Origin: Sphingopyxis sp. LC363
GTDB lineage: Bacteria > Pseudomonadota > Alphaproteobacteria > Sphingomonadales > Sphingomonadaceae
Direction: 5' to 3'
Assembly (NCBI RefSeq): GCF_000756385.1
Contig: NZ_JNFC01000002.1
Span: 45,163 to 109,162 of the forward strand
Length of the DNA stretch: 64,000 bases
Made by a program: the position numbers and the translations under genes. The notes under the pieces are model-generated. The model saw only the letters and a list, made by a program, of their open reading frames with translations. It was not told the DNA's origin and ran no database searches. Numbering within the stretch: position 1 is the stretch's first letter; each line of letters opens with the position of its first letter. This document shows, piece after piece, positions 7,867-17,662 of this stretch.

Positions 7867-9272
7867 CAATGCAGCACGCCCTCCCTGCCGTGCCGGCTGG
7901 TCTCATCGAACAGTTGCGTGCCGTCGTCGGCGAGACGGGCGTGCTGACTGGCGAAGAGGTCGCAGCCCGCTATCCGGGCTATTTCATGGACCGGATAGCC
8001 GCCGACGCGATTGTGCGCCCACGCACGACCGAAGAGGTCTCCGCCGTGCTGCAGCTTTGCAATGCCGCTGGACAACCCGTGGTCGTGCAAGGCGGTATGT
8101 CGGGATGGGTGCGTGCGACTCAGACAAAGGCCGGTGAAATCGCCTTGTCACTCGAGCGCATGGCCGCCATCGAGGAAATCGATACAGTCAATCGCACCGC
8201 AACGGTGCAGGCGGGTGTCATTCTCGACACGCTGGAAACCGCGCTTGCCGAGCATGGCCTGACATTTCCTCTCGATCTGGGCGGGCGGGGATCGTGCCAG
8301 CTAGGCGGCAATGCGTCGACCAACGCCGGAGGGATGCGGGTCATTCGCTATGGTATGATGCGCGAACAGGTGTTGGGGGTCGAGGCAGTGTTGGCGGATG
8401 GCCGCGTCATCTCATCGCTCAACCAGATGATTAAGAACAACACCGGCTATGATCTGAAACAGCTATTCATCGGTTCGGAAGGCACGCTAGGCGTTATCAC
8501 CCGGCTGGTCCTGCGTCTTCGCGAACGACCAACCAGCTCCAATACGGCAATCGTCTGCGCATCGGACTTCAGCCAGATAGTCTACCTGTTGCGGTTCGTC
8601 GATCAGGGGCTCGGCGGACTTCTCAGTGCGTTCGAGTTGATCGACAATAATTTCTACAACGTGAACACAGGCGCGGGAAAGCATGCGGCTCCGCTTGCTT
8701 CCGATAAGCCTTATTACGCGATCATCGAAATGCTGGGATCGCAGCAGGAACGCGACAGCGAACTTTTCGAAACCGTTCTCGGCGAGGCGGGAGAGCGGGG
8801 CTACTTTGACGATGCCGTGCTCGCTCGCTCAGAGACGCAGCGCGAGCAGATATGGAACATTCGCGAGGACCTGGAGCATGTCGTCCGCGAATTCCAGCCC
8901 TTCTATGCCTTCGATGTGTCTCTGCCGGTGGGCAGGATGCAGGACTATATTGCCGCGGTGACCGAAAAGCTGAAGGGGCGATGGCCCGACAGCAAAATCG
9001 CTTTCCTTGGCCATATGGGTGACGGCAATTTGCATATCGCGATAGGCGCGGGCGGGGAAGACGACCGGCACGGCGTCGAGGCGTGCGTCTATGAGCCGCT
9101 GCGACCCATTGGCGGATCAATCTCTGCCGAGCATGGAATCGGGCTGGAGAAGAAGCCGTGGCTCGACGTGACGCGCTCGGCGGATGAGCGCAAGCTGATG
9201 AAGGATATCAAGCAGCTTCTTGATCCTGGCAATATCCTGAACCCCGGCAAAATCCTGGACCTGCATCCGTGA
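7863..9272 (+). CDS. FAD-binding 2-hydroxyacid dehydrogenase (GlcD/D-lactate dehydrogenase family)
   Basis: A 469-aa flavoprotein of the vanillyl-alcohol oxidase/PCMH superfamily. The FAD-binding domain spans about residues 40-220 with RPRTTEEVSAVLQLCNAAG and the GSEGTLGVITRL segment. The C-terminal domain carries GHMGDGNLHIAI and EHGIGLEKK, which supply metal/substrate residues in D-lactate and D-2-hydroxyglutarate dehydrogenases. It would oxidise a D-2-hydroxy acid to the 2-oxo acid. The GTG start overlaps the preceding stop; an ATG two codons later is an alternative. The next gene overlaps it by four bases, so it lies in a translationally coupled operon. Confidence 0.93.
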   Translation: MTMQHALPAVPAGLIEQLRAVVGETGVLTGEEVAARYPGYFMDRIAADAIVRPRTTEEVSAVLQLCNAAGQPVVVQGGMSGWVRATQTKAGEIALSLERMAAIEEIDTVNRTATVQAGVILDTLETALAEHGLTFPLDLGGRGSCQLGGNASTNAGGMRVIRYGMMREQVLGVEAVLADGRVISSLNQMIKNNTGYDLKQLFIGSEGTLGVITRLVLRLRERPTSSNTAIVCASDFSQIVYLLRFVDQGLGGLLSAFELIDNNFYNVNTGAGKHAAPLASDKPYYAIIEMLGSQQERDSELFETVLGEAGERGYFDDAVLARSETQREQIWNIREDLEHVVREFQPFYAFDVSLPVGRMQDYIAAVTEKLKGRWPDSKIAFLGHMGDGNLHIAIGAGGEDDRHGVEACVYEPLRPIGGSISAEHGIGLEKKPWLDVTRSADERKLMKDIKQLLDPGNILNPGKILDLHP

Positions 9273-9970
9273 CCGTGCTTCGCCTGCTTGGTTATCCCGT
9301 GAGCAATTACGTCAACATCGTTCGTGCTGCGTTGATCGAGAAGGGATTGGAGCACGAGTTCCTCGTTACCCGTTCATCGCAGGAGCCAACGTTTCTGCAA
9401 ATAAGCCCGCTCGGCAAGATCCCGGTCCTGGAGACGAGCGAAGGGGCTTTGACCGAAACCGTCGCCATTCTCGACTATCTCGACGATGCCTTCCCCGACG
9501 TTCCGCTGCGGCCCGAAACGCCCTTCGCACGCGCACGGGCGCGCCAGATCATCAATATCGTCCAGGTCTATGTCGAAGCTCAAGTACGGCAGCTGTTTCC
9601 GGGCGTGTTCATGGGCGGCGAAAATCTGGCGACGACCGAGGTGGCGGTCCGTTCGATGCTCGACCGCGCGATAGCGGCGCTGGCGCGGCTGCTCGAACCC
9701 GGACCATTTCTGTTCGGTGACCGGCCGATGCAGGCGGATCTGTTCACTTTTTACAATATCGACATCGCCGATCGCGTCACCCGGTTCACCTACGCCCGAT
9801 CGATCGTCGAGGAGATCGGGGGGCTGGCGCAATGGTGCGCCGCCATGCGGGCGCGCCCAAGTACCGGGACTGTAATGGCCGAATTCGAAACCAGTTTCGA
9901 AGCCTATCTCGCCGCCCATTGCGCCCCCTATCGGCCGGACGAATACAAAAGGTCTCTATCTAATGCGTGA
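9269..9970 (+). CDS. Glutathione S-transferase family protein
   Basis: A 233-aa protein with an N-terminal thioredoxin-like domain (LLGYPVSNYVNIVRAALIEK, then SPLGKIPVLET and LTETVAILDYLDD, the glutathione gamma-glutamyl site) and an all-helical C-terminal domain with PFLFGDRPMQADLFTFYNI. The active-site residue is probably the serine or tyrosine in the first loop. GSTs in sphingomonad catabolic operons often perform glutathione-dependent isomerisation or ether cleavage; which applies here cannot be told. Its GTG start overlaps the preceding stop and its end overlaps the next start by 8 bp. Confidence 0.9.
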   Translation: MTVLRLLGYPVSNYVNIVRAALIEKGLEHEFLVTRSSQEPTFLQISPLGKIPVLETSEGALTETVAILDYLDDAFPDVPLRPETPFARARARQIINIVQVYVEAQVRQLFPGVFMGGENLATTEVAVRSMLDRAIAALARLLEPGPFLFGDRPMQADLFTFYNIDIADRVTRFTYARSIVEEIGGLAQWCAAMRARPSTGTVMAEFETSFEAYLAAHCAPYRPDEYKRSLSNA

Positions 9971-12900
9971 CGTCAAGCTGACCGACAAATACACGATCGA
10001 TGAAGGCACCGTTCTGATGACCGGTACGCACGCGTTGGTGCGCTTGCCGATGCTGCAAAAGGAACGCGACACGCGGGCCGGGCTCGACACGGGCGGGTTT
10101 ATCTCGGGGTACCGCGGCTCGCCGCTTGGAAGCTATGATCAGGAATTGTGGCGCGCCAAGTCGCTGCTCGAGACCATGGACATCATGTTCCAGCCTGGCG
10201 TGAACGAGGATCTGGCTGCGACAGCAGTATGGGGTACCCAGATGCTGGCCGGTATTCCCAACCCCACGAAGGATGGGGTCTTTGCCATCTGGTACGGAAA
10301 AGGACCAGGCGTCGACCGGTCGGGCGATCCGTTCAAACATGGCAATATGGCGGGTTCGCACCCCAATGGTGGTGTGTTGATCGTCGCTGGCGACGATCAT
10401 TCGGGTAAGTCATCGACCGTCGCGCATCAGAGCGAAGTGGCGCTGATGCACGCGGGCATGCCGATCCTCGCGCCGTCGAACGTGCAGGACGTGTTGGAAT
10501 TTGGCCTGCTGGGCTGGGCCATGTCCCGCTACACGGGTCTCTACACCGGCTTCAAAATGTGTAACGAGGTGCTGGAGCAGACGATGACGGTCGAGCTTCC
10601 GCGTCTCGACAATGGACCGGTGTTGCCCGATCGCGGGACCGCACCCGTCAATGGGTTCCACAATTTCCCGACGCATCTCGACCGCGTTCAGTCGGAGATC
10701 GTGGCGAAGCGTTATCGTTGGCCGCTGGTCGAAAAGTTCGTCCGCGCGAACGGTATCGATCGGCTGTTGATCGACACCGGCATGCGCAAGCTCGGCATCG
10801 TCGCGTCGGGCAAGGCGGTCCAGGATGCGCGTCAGGCACTGAAACTGCTCGGCCTCGACGATCAGGCTGCGGCCGCCTTCGGCATTTCGCTCTATCAACT
10901 TGGCTGCGTATACCCGGTCGAACGCGAGGGACTGGCGGAGTTCGCTGCGGATCAGTCCGAATTGCTGTTCATCGAAGAAAAGGACGGGCTGACCGAGGCG
11001 CAGGCAAAGGCGATCCTCTATGGCCGCCCTGGCGTTCCGACGATCGTCGGCAAGACCGACGAAACCGGCGCGTTCATGATCCCCAGCGACGAGCAGCTCG
11101 ATCCGCTCCAACTTGCCCTGGTGATTGCAGAGCGGCTGCGCCGGCTCGGCATGGAGAACCAGGCCATCGCTGATCGCGTCGTCGCGCTGCGCAGCGCGAT
11201 GACAAAGGTTGCGAGCCAGAAGGCGGGAGATGCGGTGCGCGCGCCCTATTTCTGTTCGGGTTGCCCGCACAACACCGGCACCCGTTTTCCTGAGGGAAGT
11301 CTCGCCGCGGGCGGCATTGGTTGCCATGCCATGGCGATGTATTCGGGCCCCGAAATGCTGCCCAACACCCACATGGGGGGGGAGGGCGCGCACTGGTATA
11401 GCCTCGCCCATTTCACCGAGACGCCGCATATCTTCCAGAATATCGGCGACGGCACCTATTATCATTCCGGGCTGCTGGCGATCCGCGGAGCGGTCGCGGC
11501 CAAGGTCAACATCACTTACAAGATCCTGTTCAACGATGCGGTGGCGATGACGGGCGGACAGCCTGTCGATGGGCCGCTGACGCCGGGCGACATCACGCGC
11601 CAGGTGCTGGCAGAGGGCGTTGCGCGCTGCATCGTCGTCACCGACCGGCCCGAGCTATATGACGCAAATAGTAGGCTCGGCGCGGGCGTCAACGTCCATC
11701 ACCGCGACGAACTCGACGCATTGCAGCGCGAACTTCGCGAAGTTAAGGGCGTCACAGTCATCGTCTATGAACAGACATGTGCAGCGGAGAAGCGGCGCCG
11801 CCGCAAGCGCGGCAAATTCCCCGATCCGGCGAAGCGCATGTTCATCAATAGCGCGGTCTGTGAAGGCTGCGGCGACTGCTCGGTCCAGTCGAACTGCGTC
11901 AGCGTCTGGCCCAAGGAAACCGAGTTGGGCCGCAAGCGGCAGATCGACCAGTCGAACTGCAACAAGGATTACAGCTGCGTCAAAGGCTTCTGTCCCAGCT
12001 TCATCACCGTACTGGATGCCGAACCGCGCAAAGCGAAAGCCTCGGCGCTGGCGGGTGAGGTGCAAACCGACCTTCCTGAACCGGCACTCGCGGCGATGAC
12101 GGATGGTGCATTCAACATCATGATATCCGGGATCGGCGGCACCGGGGTCGTTACCGTTGGTGCGCTTCTCGGCATGGCCGCGCACCTTGAAGGTCGCGCC
12201 TGTTCGGTCTTCGACATGACCGGGCTGAGCCAGAAGAATGGCGCTGTCTACAGCCATGTCCGCATTGCGGCCGCTGCCGACGATCTCGCGGCGCAAAAGC
12301 TCGGGACCGGCGAAGCCGATCTTGCGCTAGCTTTCGATGCGGTGGCGGCCTTGTCGAAAGAGCCCGTCGTCACCCTCTCTGCCGAACGCACTACGACCGT
12401 CGTCAATGCCCGGATCACGCCGACCCCAGCATTTCAGCGTAACCCCGATCTCGTCCTCGACCAGAGCCTGATTGTCGGCCGTTTGCAGAAGCTGTCATCG
12501 ACGTTGCATGGCGTCGATGCGACCGGGCTGGGGCTGGCGTTGTTCGGCGACACGATAGCCGCCAATCTGTTCATGCTCGGCTATGCATCGCAGCTTGGCC
12601 TGCTGCCCGTCTCGCCCGCCGCAATCGCGCGCGCGGTCGAAATCAACGGCGTCGGGGTACCCTTCAATCTATCGGCATTCGCATTGGGCCGCCTGCTTGT
12701 CGTCGATCCGGACAAGGTGAATGCGGCCGCCGCGGCGACCAAGACGACGCCCGAGTTCAAGCCGCTAACCGATTTGGCGGATATCGTCGCACACCGGACC
12801 GCGTTGCTGACGGCCTATCAGGACGCCGCTTACGCTGCACGCTATCGGGCGCTCGTCGATGTGGTCGCCGCCGCCGAGGAGCGCGTTTTGCCGGGCAGCA

Positions 12901-13457
12901 CCACGCTCGCCGTCATGGTCGCGCGCAACTTCGCCAAGCTCATGGCCTATAAGGATGAATATGAGGTGGCGCGTCTTCATTCCGACCCGGAATTCCAGCG
13001 CGAGCTCGCTGCGACATTCGAGGACGGGGCCAAGCTGCGCTATAACCTCGCGCCGCCGCTCTTCTCGAAACGCGACCCCGAGACTGGCCATTTGCTCAAG
13101 CGTGAATTCGGTCCTTGGGTCGGCAAGCTGTTTCCGCTACTCGCCAAGGGCAAACGGCTGCGCGGGACGAAGTTCGATCCATTCGGCCACACCGCCGAAC
13201 GCAAGATGGAACGCGCACTGATCGATGAATATGAGGCGCGTCTGCGCGACATGGCGTCGGCTCTGACCGCCGCAAACCACAAAATCGCAGTCGAGGCGGC
13301 AAGTCTACCGGGCCAGATCCGTGGTTATGGCCATGTGAAGGAGGCATCGGTCGAACGCGTGCGGGCGCTGGAGGCGAGCGTTCTCGAACGTTTCCACAAT
13401 GCCGGCAACACGACGGCGACGAACGCTGATGACAAGCGGGTCGCGTTGACGGCCTGA
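9963..13457 (+). CDS. Indolepyruvate ferredoxin oxidoreductase, fused alpha-gamma type
   Basis: A 1164-aa single-chain 2-oxoacid:ferredoxin oxidoreductase as found in aerobic proteobacteria. In order it shows an N-terminal transketolase-like pyrimidine domain, a thiamine-diphosphate domain with GDGTYYHSG near residue 495, a cysteine-rich [4Fe-4S] segment starting CEGCGDC at about residue 633 and continuing through CNKDYSCVKGFCP, then a gamma domain beginning GIGGTGVVTVGALLG near residue 723, and a long C-terminal region. The family converts indolepyruvate or other aryl or branched 2-oxo acids plus CoA to acyl-CoA, CO2 and reduced ferredoxin. Here it would accept the 2-oxo acid made by the hydroxyacid dehydrogenases. 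The length is normal and there is no sign of damage. Confidence 0.95.
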   Translation: MRDVKLTDKYTIDEGTVLMTGTHALVRLPMLQKERDTRAGLDTGGFISGYRGSPLGSYDQELWRAKSLLETMDIMFQPGVNEDLAATAVWGTQMLAGIPNPTKDGVFAIWYGKGPGVDRSGDPFKHGNMAGSHPNGGVLIVAGDDHSGKSSTVAHQSEVALMHAGMPILAPSNVQDVLEFGLLGWAMSRYTGLYTGFKMCNEVLEQTMTVELPRLDNGPVLPDRGTAPVNGFHNFPTHLDRVQSEIVAKRYRWPLVEKFVRANGIDRLLIDTGMRKLGIVASGKAVQDARQALKLLGLDDQAAAAFGISLYQLGCVYPVEREGLAEFAADQSELLFIEEKDGLTEAQAKAILYGRPGVPTIVGKTDETGAFMIPSDEQLDPLQLALVIAERLRRLGMENQAIADRVVALRSAMTKVASQKAGDAVRAPYFCSGCPHNTGTRFPEGSLAAGGIGCHAMAMYSGPEMLPNTHMGGEGAHWYSLAHFTETPHIFQNIGDGTYYHSGLLAIRGAVAAKVNITYKILFNDAVAMTGGQPVDGPLTPGDITRQVLAEGVARCIVVTDRPELYDANSRLGAGVNVHHRDELDALQRELREVKGVTVIVYEQTCAAEKRRRRKRGKFPDPAKRMFINSAVCEGCGDCSVQSNCVSVWPKETELGRKRQIDQSNCNKDYSCVKGFCPSFITVLDAEPRKAKASALAGEVQTDLPEPALAAMTDGAFNIMISGIGGTGVVTVGALLGMAAHLEGRACSVFDMTGLSQKNGAVYSHVRIAAAADDLAAQKLGTGEADLALAFDAVAALSKEPVVTLSAERTTTVVNARITPTPAFQRNPDLVLDQSLIVGRLQKLSSTLHGVDATGLGLALFGDTIAANLFMLGYASQLGLLPVSPAAIARAVEINGVGVPFNLSAFALGRLLVVDPDKVNAAAAATKTTPEFKPLTDLADIVAHRTALLTAYQDAAYAARYRALVDVVAAAEERVLPGSTTLAVMVARNFAKLMAYKDEYEVARLHSDPEFQRELAATFEDGAKLRYNLAPPLFSKRDPETGHLLKREFGPWVGKLFPLLAKGKRLRGTKFDPFGHTAERKMERALIDEYEARLRDMASALTAANHKIAVEAASLPGQIRGYGHVKEASVERVRALEASVLERFHNAGNTTATNADDKRVALTA

Positions 13458-13473
13458 TATTGAGGAGATTGAA

Positions 13474-14889
13474 ATGGCTCGGATGCTGATTGGTGGAGAG
13501 CTTGTCGAAGGGCGCCGGACGATCGACGTGTTCGATCCCTGCACGGGCACTGCCTTCACCCAGGTCCCGGACGCGGACGCGGACGATGTCGCACGTGCCG
13601 TTGCGGCAGCGAAGGCGGCTTTCCTGGCATGGCGCGACCTGTCCGCCGCGTCCCGCGGGGACATTCTGCGCGCGATGGCGGCAAAGATTACCGAGAATGC
13701 TGACGAGCTGTGCTCATTGCTGATCCGCGAAACCGGTCGTCCGATGGCGCTCGCGCAGTTCGAAATCCTGCATCTCGCGACCGGCTATCTCAACTATTAT
13801 GCCGGACTGGAGGTCCAGCCCGAACTGATCGTCGAGGATGAGACGCGGCGCGTTGAACTGCATCGCAAGCCGTTGGGCGTTGTCGGTGCCATCGTCCCTT
13901 GGAACGCACCGGTTTTCATCGCGTGCAATAAGATTGCGCCTGCGCTGGCCGCCGGCAACACGATCGTCGTAAAGACCGCGCCGACCACGCCCTTGACGAC
14001 TCTCCGCCTTGGCGAACTCTGGGCAGAGGTCGTCCCGGCCGGGGTGGTCAACATCCTGTCGGGTGGCAATGAGGCGGGCGCGGCGATCGTCGCGCATGAT
14101 GATGTGGCGAAGATCACCTTCACCGGATCGACCGAGACCGGCCGCAAGATCATGGCGGCGTCGGCGCCGACGCTGAAGCGCGTGACGCTCGAACTGGGGG
14201 GCAATGACGCGGCCATCGTGCTGCCCGATGCTGATGTCGCTTCCATCGCGCCGGCGATCTTTGCCTTTGCCTTCTTCAACTCCGGGCAGGTGTGCGCCGT
14301 CATCAAGCGACTCTACGTCCACGACAGCCTGTACGACGCCATGTGCGACGCGATCGCGGCTCTCGCCAAGGGAGCGACGGTTGCACCGGGGAGCGACGCC
14401 GCGGCCGAGTTTGGTCCGGTGCAGAACAAGGCGCAGTATGAGAAGGTTCTTCACTATCTCGAACAGGCTCGCGCAGCGGGTCGGATCGTCGCGGGCGGCG
14501 AGGCCGCGAACGGCGCTGGCTATTTTGTGCCGCTGACCGTCGTGCGCGACGTCACCGACGGGACGGCGATTGTCGACGAGGAACCCTTCGGCCCGATCCT
14601 GCCGATCATCCGCTACAGCGACGTCGACGACGTCGTAGCGCGTGCGAACGCATCACCCTTTGCGCTTGGCGGCTCGGTTTGGGGCAGCGACATCGCGGCG
14701 GCGACGCAGGTCGCCTCGCGGCTTGAAAGCGGAAGCGTCTGGGTGAACCAGCATTGCGCGCTCGATCCGCAAATTCCTTTCCCGGCGAACAAGCAGTCGG
14801 GCTTTGGCGTCGAGGGCGGGGTGGAAGGGCTTTACCCCTATCTTGCGCTCCAGACGATCAATGTAGCCAAGCCGGCGACCGCGGCATGA
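13474..14889 (+). CDS. NAD(P)-dependent aldehyde dehydrogenase
   Basis: A 471-aa enzyme of the aldehyde dehydrogenase superfamily. The oxyanion asparagine lies in VVGAIVPWNAP, the glycine-rich NAD motif in FTGSTETG, the general base in LELGGND, and the catalytic cysteine in FNSGQVCAV; EEPFGPILP is also present. It oxidises an aldehyde to the acid. It follows the oxidoreductase after a 16-bp gap with GAGGAG-like purines, and its stop overlaps the ATG of the SDR gene, so an alcohol-aldehyde-acid sequence with that SDR is plausible. Confidence 0.95.
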   Translation: MARMLIGGELVEGRRTIDVFDPCTGTAFTQVPDADADDVARAVAAAKAAFLAWRDLSAASRGDILRAMAAKITENADELCSLLIRETGRPMALAQFEILHLATGYLNYYAGLEVQPELIVEDETRRVELHRKPLGVVGAIVPWNAPVFIACNKIAPALAAGNTIVVKTAPTTPLTTLRLGELWAEVVPAGVVNILSGGNEAGAAIVAHDDVAKITFTGSTETGRKIMAASAPTLKRVTLELGGNDAAIVLPDADVASIAPAIFAFAFFNSGQVCAVIKRLYVHDSLYDAMCDAIAALAKGATVAPGSDAAAEFGPVQNKAQYEKVLHYLEQARAAGRIVAGGEAANGAGYFVPLTVVRDVTDGTAIVDEEPFGPILPIIRYSDVDDVVARANASPFALGGSVWGSDIAAATQVASRLESGSVWVNQHCALDPQIPFPANKQSGFGVEGGVEGLYPYLALQTINVAKPATAA

Positions 14890-15662
14890 CGAGCCTCTTC
14901 GATCTCGCGGGCAAGACGGCTGTCGTTACCGGCGGCGCCAAGAGCGTCGGCGCGATGATCAGCCGGTCGCTGGTCGCTGCGGGCGCGCGCGTGCTCATCA
15001 TCGCCCGACCAAGTGCCGAAAACCGCGCCTTTGCCGAGGCGCTAAACGGTGAGGGGAGGTGCCAGCTGCTCGAGCACGATCTCGCGACCAGCGAAGGCGT
15101 GGCAGCAGCGGTGGCGGCCGTAGGCGGCGCGGCGTCCGAGGTCGATATCCTCGTCAACAATGCCGGCACCTTTACGGCGGCGGCCATCGACGAGATCACG
15201 CCTGAGCAATGGGACCGAGAACTGGCCGTCAATCTGCGGACGCCCTTCTTTCTCGTCCAGGGCCTTCTTCCGAAGCTGATGGCGGCTGCGCGCGAGGATG
15301 ATCCGGCGCGCGTGATCAATATCGGATCGATCGCGGCGCTCTGGGCGAAGAGCAGCAGTGCCTATGCCTACAGCGCCGCGAAAGGTGGACTTCACCAGCT
15401 TACTCGAGCGCTGGCATCGGACCTGACCCGCAAGGGCATCAACGTAAATGCAATCGCACCGGGCTTCTTCCCGAGCGACATGACTGACGGATTCTTTACC
15501 GCCGTGCCGGGACTTAAGGAGCAGATGATCGAGGGAATCCCGGCAGGGCGCCTCGGACGCGAGGCCGATATAGGAGGAACGGTGGTGTATCTTGCGTCGG
15601 GCGCTGGATCCTATGTCTCAGGCGCGATAATCCCTGTCGAGGGAGCCCTATGGTCGGCATAA
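14886..15662 (+). CDS. Short-chain dehydrogenase/reductase
   Basis: A 258-aa classical SDR. It has the Rossmann motif TGGAKSVGAMI near residues 15-25, the NNAG motif, and the catalytic serine, tyrosine and lysine in GSIAALWAK and YAYSAAKGG, plus the C-terminal GSYVSGAIIPVEG seen in 3-oxoacyl reductase-like members. The ATG at 14886 overlaps the aldehyde dehydrogenase stop (ATGA) and starts precisely at the conserved N-terminus. It probably oxidises or reduces a secondary alcohol on the pathway substrate. The gene ends inside the following EthD-like gene. Confidence 0.93.
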   Translation: MTSLFDLAGKTAVVTGGAKSVGAMISRSLVAAGARVLIIARPSAENRAFAEALNGEGRCQLLEHDLATSEGVAAAVAAVGGAASEVDILVNNAGTFTAAAIDEITPEQWDRELAVNLRTPFFLVQGLLPKLMAAAREDDPARVINIGSIAALWAKSSSAYAYSAAKGGLHQLTRALASDLTRKGINVNAIAPGFFPSDMTDGFFTAVPGLKEQMIEGIPAGRLGREADIGGTVVYLASGAGSYVSGAIIPVEGALWSA

Positions 15663-16381
15663 GCACCGTCGCGCTGATCGAGCGGCGCGTCGATATCAGC
15701 CGCTCGCTCTTCACACGCTACTGGCGCGATGTGCATGGGGTCATGGCGGCACGAATTCCCGGGTTTGCCAGCTATACGCAATATCATGTGACCCCGATCG
15801 ATGCTTCCGCCGAACCGTTCGAAGGCATCGCGATCGTAACCTATCGGACGGAGGATGACCGGGCCGGTCTCATCCATAGCGAGGTAACCCAGCACATCCA
15901 TCTCGACGAGCAGAATGTATTTCGCCGCGCGCTTCTCTATAATCTGGAGGAGGGGGCATCGCGACATTTATGCGGCAACGCAGAGGCCGAAGGGCAGGTG
16001 ATGTTTGTCGTGGTCGAGGCTGGCCATGACAGCGATGCCGCGCTCGCGGCGCTGAACGACACGGCTATCTACCTCGCGGCTTATGATCTTAGGGGGGGCG
16101 ATCCATCGCGGTGGAATCTAACCGATGCAGGGGAACGCATCTTCATTGCGCTACTGCACGGTATTTGGCCCGACCGCGACAGCGCGATTGCGGCCTCCCG
16201 ATCGTGCGATGGGGTCGCCTATCTGCTCGATGAGCGACATGTGATGGTCAAGGACGGCAGGGCGACACCCGTCGGCCTGCGCGGGCTCGATGCCGTGAAG
16301 ACGATCGAGGAGGCTGGGGCTGATAACCAGCTTACCGATGCAGTGGTGCGGGCTGTGTACGGAACATCGGCAGCGCCATGA
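15650..16381 (+). CDS. EthD-like dimeric alpha/beta-barrel protein
   Basis: A 243-aa protein whose first 110 residues resemble an EthD domain: RRVDISRSLFTRYWRDVHG and GFASYTQYHV match the family's start, where a helix carrying RYWRDVHG precedes the second strand. The remaining half may be a second, diverged barrel domain. EthD-family proteins accompany P450 systems and several ring-degrading pathways, and some have isomerase or decarboxylase activity, but none can be assigned here. It overlaps the SDR gene by 13 bp and the transporter gene by 4 bp. Confidence 0.7.
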   Translation: MVGISTVALIERRVDISRSLFTRYWRDVHGVMAARIPGFASYTQYHVTPIDASAEPFEGIAIVTYRTEDDRAGLIHSEVTQHIHLDEQNVFRRALLYNLEEGASRHLCGNAEAEGQVMFVVVEAGHDSDAALAALNDTAIYLAAYDLRGGDPSRWNLTDAGERIFIALLHGIWPDRDSAIAASRSCDGVAYLLDERHVMVKDGRATPVGLRGLDAVKTIEEAGADNQLTDAVVRAVYGTSAAP

Positions 16382-17619
16382 CCCTGCCGGGCGAATTCGG
16401 CGGGAAGAGCTTCCTGCTCGCCAGCGCGGCGCTCGGTCTGTCGACCGGCATGACAGCGACGCTGTTCTACAGTCTGGGTAGCTTCATTCCCTCTCTCGAA
16501 GCAGAGTTCGGCTGGAGCCGTGGCGATATCTCGCTCGCGGTCGCGTTGATGACGCTGGCCGTATTCCTATCGGGGTGGGCTGCCGGGCGTCTGTGCGACC
16601 GGTACGGCGCCGCCAATGTCGGGGCGGCGAGCCTGGTCGCCTATGCGCTCGGGGTCATCCTTCTCGTCACCACAGCGCGGAGCATCGAACTCTTCTGGGC
16701 ATTTTACGCTGCCATCGCGCTCCTAGGCGTAGGATCGACGCCGATTGTCCTTGTTCGGCCGATTGCGGCAGTGTTCGAGAGGCAACGGGGACTGGCGCTG
16801 GGGATCGCGCTGACCGGCGCGGGGCTGGCCGGCTTTTGGGTTCCACAGCTCGTCGCGGCAGTCATCGAGGTCGCCGGCTGGCGGGCTGCCTATCTCGCGC
16901 TGGCCGCGATCGCTATCGCTGCCGCGCCCATTGTCTGGTTCGGATTCCGGAGCGTGCCGCAGGGCAGGAGGGCCGGCCCGTCCGAGGCCGCGGTCAGCGG
17001 CATGACGGCTGCAGAAGCGCGGCGGACCGGCCGCTTCTGGCTGCTCACGGTGATTTCCTTTGCGATGGCGGCCGGCCTTGGCGGGGTGGTCGTTCATCTC
17101 GTGCCGCTGTTTCAAGATCTTGGCGCAGATCCGCTCTCCGCGGCGCGTACCGCGTCTCTCGTCGGACTGTCCAGCGTCGTCGGGCGGCTCGGGATCGGCC
17201 TGCTGCTTGACCGCTTCCCTGCCGCCATCGTCTCGCTGGCAATTCTGGCTCTTGCTGCCTTCGGTATCACGCTCCTGCTTCTCGATGGACTCGTGATGGG
17301 GACGCTCGCGGCCATTCTGCTCGGCATGGCGGCGGGCGCCGAAATCGATCTCCTCGCATATCTAACCGCGCTTCATTTTGGGCAGCGCCAATATGGCGCG
17401 ATCTACGGCTGGCAATATAGCGTCTTTGCGCTCGGCTATGGGCTCAGTCCATTTGCGCTCGGCAAGATGCGCGACGCGGCCGGCGACTATGATGCCGCGC
17501 TCACGGTTAGCGCGCTACTTGTCGGGATTGCCGCGCTGCTCATGCTGGGCTTGCGACAACAGCGACCGTTCGAAGACGATTGTCTCGGGCCTATGCCCGT
17601 GCCATCACCCCCGGCATGA
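16378..17619 (+). CDS. MFS transporter
   Basis: A 413-aa major facilitator protein with about 12 hydrophobic segments. The A-motif equivalent GWAAGRLCDRYGAANVG follows the second helix near residues 65-80, and a charged central loop (RSVPQGRRAG) separates the halves. The overall pattern fits the monocarboxylate/oxalate-formate carrier group. It is the likely inner-membrane importer for the acid substrate whose outer-membrane route is the receptor at 4737. It starts in an ATGA overlap with the EthD-like gene. Confidence 0.9.
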   Translation: MTLPGEFGGKSFLLASAALGLSTGMTATLFYSLGSFIPSLEAEFGWSRGDISLAVALMTLAVFLSGWAAGRLCDRYGAANVGAASLVAYALGVILLVTTARSIELFWAFYAAIALLGVGSTPIVLVRPIAAVFERQRGLALGIALTGAGLAGFWVPQLVAAVIEVAGWRAAYLALAAIAIAAAPIVWFGFRSVPQGRRAGPSEAAVSGMTAAEARRTGRFWLLTVISFAMAAGLGGVVVHLVPLFQDLGADPLSAARTASLVGLSSVVGRLGIGLLLDRFPAAIVSLAILALAAFGITLLLLDGLVMGTLAAILLGMAAGAEIDLLAYLTALHFGQRQYGAIYGWQYSVFALGYGLSPFALGKMRDAAGDYDAALTVSALLVGIAALLMLGLRQQRPFEDDCLGPMPVPSPPA

Positions 17620-17662
17620 CGCTGAAAAAAATCGACCAGCTGGGCGTTGGTAAGAGCGCGCT

